This document shows, in pieces, positions 6,287-6,545 of a stretch of 6,545 nt of DNA. The position numbers and the translations under genes were made by a program. Position 1 is the stretch's first letter; each line of letters begins with the position of its first letter. The notes under the pieces are model-generated. The model searched no databases. It saw nothing but the letters and a program-made list of their open reading frames with translations, and was not told where the DNA came from. This stretch comes from Gorillibacterium sp. (GTDB taxonomy: Bacteria > Bacillota > Bacilli > Paenibacillales > NBRC-103111), in the NCBI GenBank assembly GCA_014380705.1, contig JACMJI010000435.1, forward strand, positions 1-6,545, written 5' to 3'.

Positions 6287-6545
6287 ATGAAGAAAAAAGG
6301 ATCGGGGGCAGCAAAAGCCGGAAACCCGAAGGCGAGAGGCTATCTATACGACGCTCGCACACAGGAACTGCACTGGCTGGAACATGAGCAGGTTGAGGCC
6401 AAGGATAAGCTTGTTAACGATGAACAGTTGAGCAGCAAACAAGCTGATCGTGTAGAACAAATTCAACAACCTATGAAAGAGCAAGTCAAGGTAGAGATAG
6501 CAGCAATTACAGTTGAAAAAGAGGTAGTTACAACTAAAGCTGTAC
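6287..6545 (+). CDS. Unrecognised charged protein, 5' part only
   Basis: An ATG at 6287, with GGAAGGGG eight bases upstream (6271-6278), opens a frame that stays open for 86 codons to the end of the window, so the C terminus is missing. The product is very hydrophilic. Residues 1-17 are basic and Gly/Ala-rich (MKKKGSGAAKAGNPKAR), followed by a more ordinary stretch GYLYDARTQELHWLEHEQVE (18-37). From about 38 on it is rich in Lys, Glu, Gln and Val with few aromatic residues, which suggests an extended or coiled region. There is no signal peptide or membrane segment in the visible part. I do not recognise a family and propose no function. It is transcribed divergently from the Dabb gene, with a TATAGT at 6262-6267 but no good -35 box. 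Support for it being real is the clear ribosome site and the uninterrupted frame. Confidence 0.7.
   Translation, partial: MKKKGSGAAKAGNPKARGYLYDARTQELHWLEHEQVEAKDKLVNDEQLSSKQADRVEQIQQPMKEQVKVEIAAITVEKEVVTTKAV

Overview
The window looks like ordinary chromosomal DNA from a low-to-moderate GC Firmicute. Bacillales, and possibly Paenibacillus or a relative, is my best guess. The signs are strong purine-rich Shine-Dalgarno sequences, use of GTG (and possibly TTG) starts, sigma-A-type promoters, U-tailed hairpin terminators, and the short (about 270 aa) Bacillus-type phosphatidylserine decarboxylase. The genus is an inference from style and protein flavour, not from a marker gene.

Layout from left to right. 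A PLP-dependent class I/II aminotransferase (26-1351, minus) has a good promoter at 1396-1424. Divergent from it is an endonuclease/exonuclease/phosphatase-fold hydrolase (1614-2294, plus, GTG start). Next is an alpha/beta hydrolase of the cinnamoyl-esterase-like type (2452-3264, plus) with its own promoter and a long terminator hairpin (3293-3352). Convergent with it is an Fsr-type major facilitator transporter, the fosmidomycin-resistance family (3406-4647, minus). Upstream of that on the same strand is psd, phosphatidylserine decarboxylase (4762-5580), with a clean terminator between them (4717-4748). Further upstream on the minus strand is a small Dabb (stress-responsive alpha/beta barrel) protein (5801-6118), followed by another hairpin terminator (5691-5726) that lies in the psd leader. 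At the right edge an unrecognised Lys/Glu/Gln-rich protein begins (6287 to the end, plus) and runs off the window.

The genes do not form one pathway. Most appear to be single-gene units with their own terminators or promoters. I see no CRISPR array, insertion sequence, tRNA, rRNA or defence or secretion cluster, and I found no undescribed system. The points most worth a second look are a promoter-then-terminator arrangement upstream of psd (attenuator or short RNA), a possible 15-codon upstream ORF before the Dabb gene, a promoter-overlapping dyad at the aminotransferase, and the unknown gene at the right edge.
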